Assembly: GCA_009602725.1 (NCBI GenBank)
Contig: WELB01000380.1
Location: forward strand, 9,810-27,994
Length of the DNA stretch: 18,185 nucleotides
DNA from: Spirogloea muscicola
Taxonomy: Eukaryota; Streptophyta; Zygnematophyceae; Spirogloeales; Spirogloeaceae
Direction of reading: 5' to 3'
Notes under the pieces: generated by a model
What the model saw: only the letters and a program-made list of their open reading frames with translations
The model's database searches: none
Told to the model about the DNA's origin: nothing
Program-made: the position numbers and the translations under genes
Shown: positions 16,723 to 18,185 of the stretch, piece by piece
Layout of the letters: each line of letters opens with the position of its first letter
Numbering within the stretch: position 1 is the first letter of the stretch

Positions 16723-18185
16723 TCAGAGGGTTGTGACAGCGGTAGAAGTTGACATCATGAAGCCAAAGCCCGCCATAAGTTCTGCAAGGTCTTGGCTCTC
16801 AGCATCCTCCAGAAGGACTGCACGGTGATGCTTGCCCACTGGGGGAGTTGGAGCCTTGCGCAGTGGTGGCGATGGGTGCCGGTGTTTGCCGCGGGGCCGC
16901 GGGGGCGGCGGATGCTTGTGATGGCCCTTGCCTGGCGGGTGGTGGCCTTTGCCCTTCTTCTTGTGCTTCTTGTTCTGGTTTGGTGCGTTGCCTGGCGGAG
17001 GCGGCGGCGGCGGCCGTGGCGGCGTTGGCGGAGGCGGCAGAGTGGCCAGGCTAGGAGCGGCAGGCGGCGGCGGCAAAGGCGATGGCACCAAAAGTGGTGG
17101 CGACGTCAAGGCTGGGGCTCGAGGAGGCGGGCTGAGCCGGGGAGGCGGGTTGAGCCGTTGCGGAGGTAAAAGAGGTGGCGAGGACACAGTCAGCCCGGAG
17201 GGCTTTACAGGTACAGGTGGCGGCAGAGACAATGGCGGAGGGGAGTCTGGCGGCAGCTGAGGTGGAGGGATAGAGGGGGGGCCGACGCGCAACGGTGGCG
17301 GCGTAACTGGAGGTGGTGAGTCCTCCAAAGGCGGCGGGGAAGGAGGGGGTGTAGGGTCCAGTGCCGGAGCTGGGAAAGGGGGCGGAGATGAGGGTGGGGG
17401 TGACGCAGGAGGAGGGGAGGCCAGCAGAGGAGTGGGCGAGGAGGGAGGCGGATAGTCCACCACTGGTGGCGGAGTTTGTGTCGGGAAGCTGGGGGGCGAG
17501 CTGGGTTGTGGCCATGAAGGGGAGGCTGGCAACGGTGCCGGCGATGGTGGTGGCTGCAGCGACGGTGACGGTGGCGTGTAGGTTGGTGGCGGGGGGGAGT
17601 CAGGAGATGGATTGGCGGGCGGCGGATCATGCGGAGGTGGAGACGGAGGGTGGGGAGCGGGAGGGGACGGCAGCAGTGGCGGCAATGGTGGAGGTGAGGG
17701 GAGCTGAGGCGGAGGCGGCGGACTGTGCTTCAGCGGCGCCGCTGGTGGCATCACCTGCGGTGGAGGGATGGCCGGCGGGGGTGGAGGAGAGTGGTGAAAG
17801 GGGGGGGGGCTGGGAGGAGGACGAGGTGGTGGAGGGTGGGAGCTCGGTGGCGGTGGCCGCGGAGGTGGGCTCCGCGGCGGCGGCGGGCTCTGCAGCGGAG
17901 GGGGTGGAGACTCGAGTGGCACTGGAGGTGGTGGAGGCGATGACTTGGGCGGCGGCGGTGATAATGTGGGCGGCGGCGGAGGCTGTGGTGGGGGCAGAGG
18001 AGGCGGCGAAGGTGGCGGCGCTGGTGGTGGCGGCGCTGGGGCCGATGGCGGAGGCCGTGGCGGCGGCAGCAGAGACGGAGGAGGGGGGGACTTGGGCGGC
18101 GGCGGCGGATGAGGCGGCGGCGGCAATGAAGGCCGAGGCGGCGGCGGTGGCCTCGGAGGAGGGGGGGACTTGGGCAGTGGCGGCG
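16723..18185 (-). CDS. Proline-rich hydroxyproline-type cell-wall glycoprotein (extensin/pherophorin-like), 5' end outside window
   Basis: The minus-strand frame is open from the right edge to a TGA at 16723-16725, about 486 residues, with no ATG near the edge, so the start lies beyond the window. About the first 370 residues are Ser-Pro(2-5) and mixed Pro motifs ('SPPPP', 'PPPSPPP'), the substrate pattern for prolyl hydroxylation and arabinosylation in extensins, pherophorins and other HRGPs. Then comes a basic His/Lys-rich segment ('[20 protein letters not shown]') and a short tail ending '…[18 protein letters not shown]'. The tail does not look like a pherophorin C-terminal domain and has no Cys. 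It is likely secreted into the wall or extracellular matrix, with an unseen signal peptide. GC skew is extreme because Pro codons dominate. Confidence 0.75.
   Translation of the reverse strand, partial: PPLPKSPPPPRPPPPPRPSLPPPPHPPPPPKSPPPPSLLPPPRPPPSAPAPPPPAPPPSPPPLPPPQPPPPPTLSPPPPKSSPPPPPVPLESPPPPLQSPPPPRSPPPRPPPPSSHPPPPRPPPSPPPFHHSPPPPPAIPPPQVMPPAAPLKHSPPPPPQLPSPPPLPPLLPSPPAPHPPSPPPHDPPPANPSPDSPPPPTYTPPSPSLQPPPSPAPLPASPSWPQPSSPPSFPTQTPPPVVDYPPPSSPTPLLASPPPASPPPSSPPPFPAPALDPTPPPSPPPLEDSPPPVTPPPLRVGPPSIPPPQLPPDSPPPLSLPPPVPVKPSGLTVSSPPLLPPQRLNPPPRLSPPPRAPALTSPPLLVPSPLPPPPAAPSLATLPPPPTPPRPPPPPPPGNAPNQNKKHKKKGKGHHPPGKGHHKHPPPPRPRGKHRHPSPPLRKAPTPPVGKHHRAVLLEDAESQDLAELMAGFGFMMSTSTAVTTL

Overview
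The window looks like nuclear DNA of a green alga (streptophyte or trebouxiophyte-like; I cannot name the genus). It is GC-rich, its genes are split by short GT-AG introns (about 64-257 nt), it holds plant-type TTTAGGG telomere-like repeats, and its genes encode green-lineage cell-wall proteins: a GT61 glycosyltransferase, a GT37 fucosyltransferase-like domain, a trichome birefringence-like (TBL/PMR5, PC-esterase) O-acetyltransferase domain and a giant SPPPP-rich hydroxyproline-rich glycoprotein.

Layout. 1-2500: 3' ends of non-LTR (LINE-type) retrotransposons (family A) and many copies of a short pyrimidine-rich hairpin repeat. 2762-5557: a seven-exon GT61 gene (+), modelled at 590 residues. 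5558-6400: no recognisable gene. 6408-6940: a family B LINE tail broken by a hairpin-repeat insertion. 7285-8467: a two-exon gene (+) for an unrecognised type I membrane protein. 8468-9890: no recognisable gene, but a tiny perfect foldback flanked by 12-bp direct repeats. 9895-11740: a nest of family A and B LINE tails in both orientations, with more hairpin repeats. 11896-12001: inverted (head-to-head) telomere-like repeats. 12254-15919: a six-exon gene (+) whose reading frame runs from a GT37 domain through a linker into a complete TBL domain. 16723-18185: a proline-rich wall protein gene (-), cut by the window edge.

The genes point to one theme: wall polysaccharide decoration in the Golgi (GT61 transfer, fucosyl-type fold, O-acetylation) next to a structural wall glycoprotein. 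The two most interesting observations are (1) the apparent GT37-TBL fusion, in which the GT37 half has lost residues normally conserved in the family while the TBL half keeps its Ser and Asp/His motifs, and (2) a roughly 100-bp hairpin element with 7-8 bp target duplications. One copy of that element is bounded by GT...AG, like an introner. Exon borders were read by eye from frame continuity, splice dinucleotides and family resemblance; no alignment or transcript data were available.
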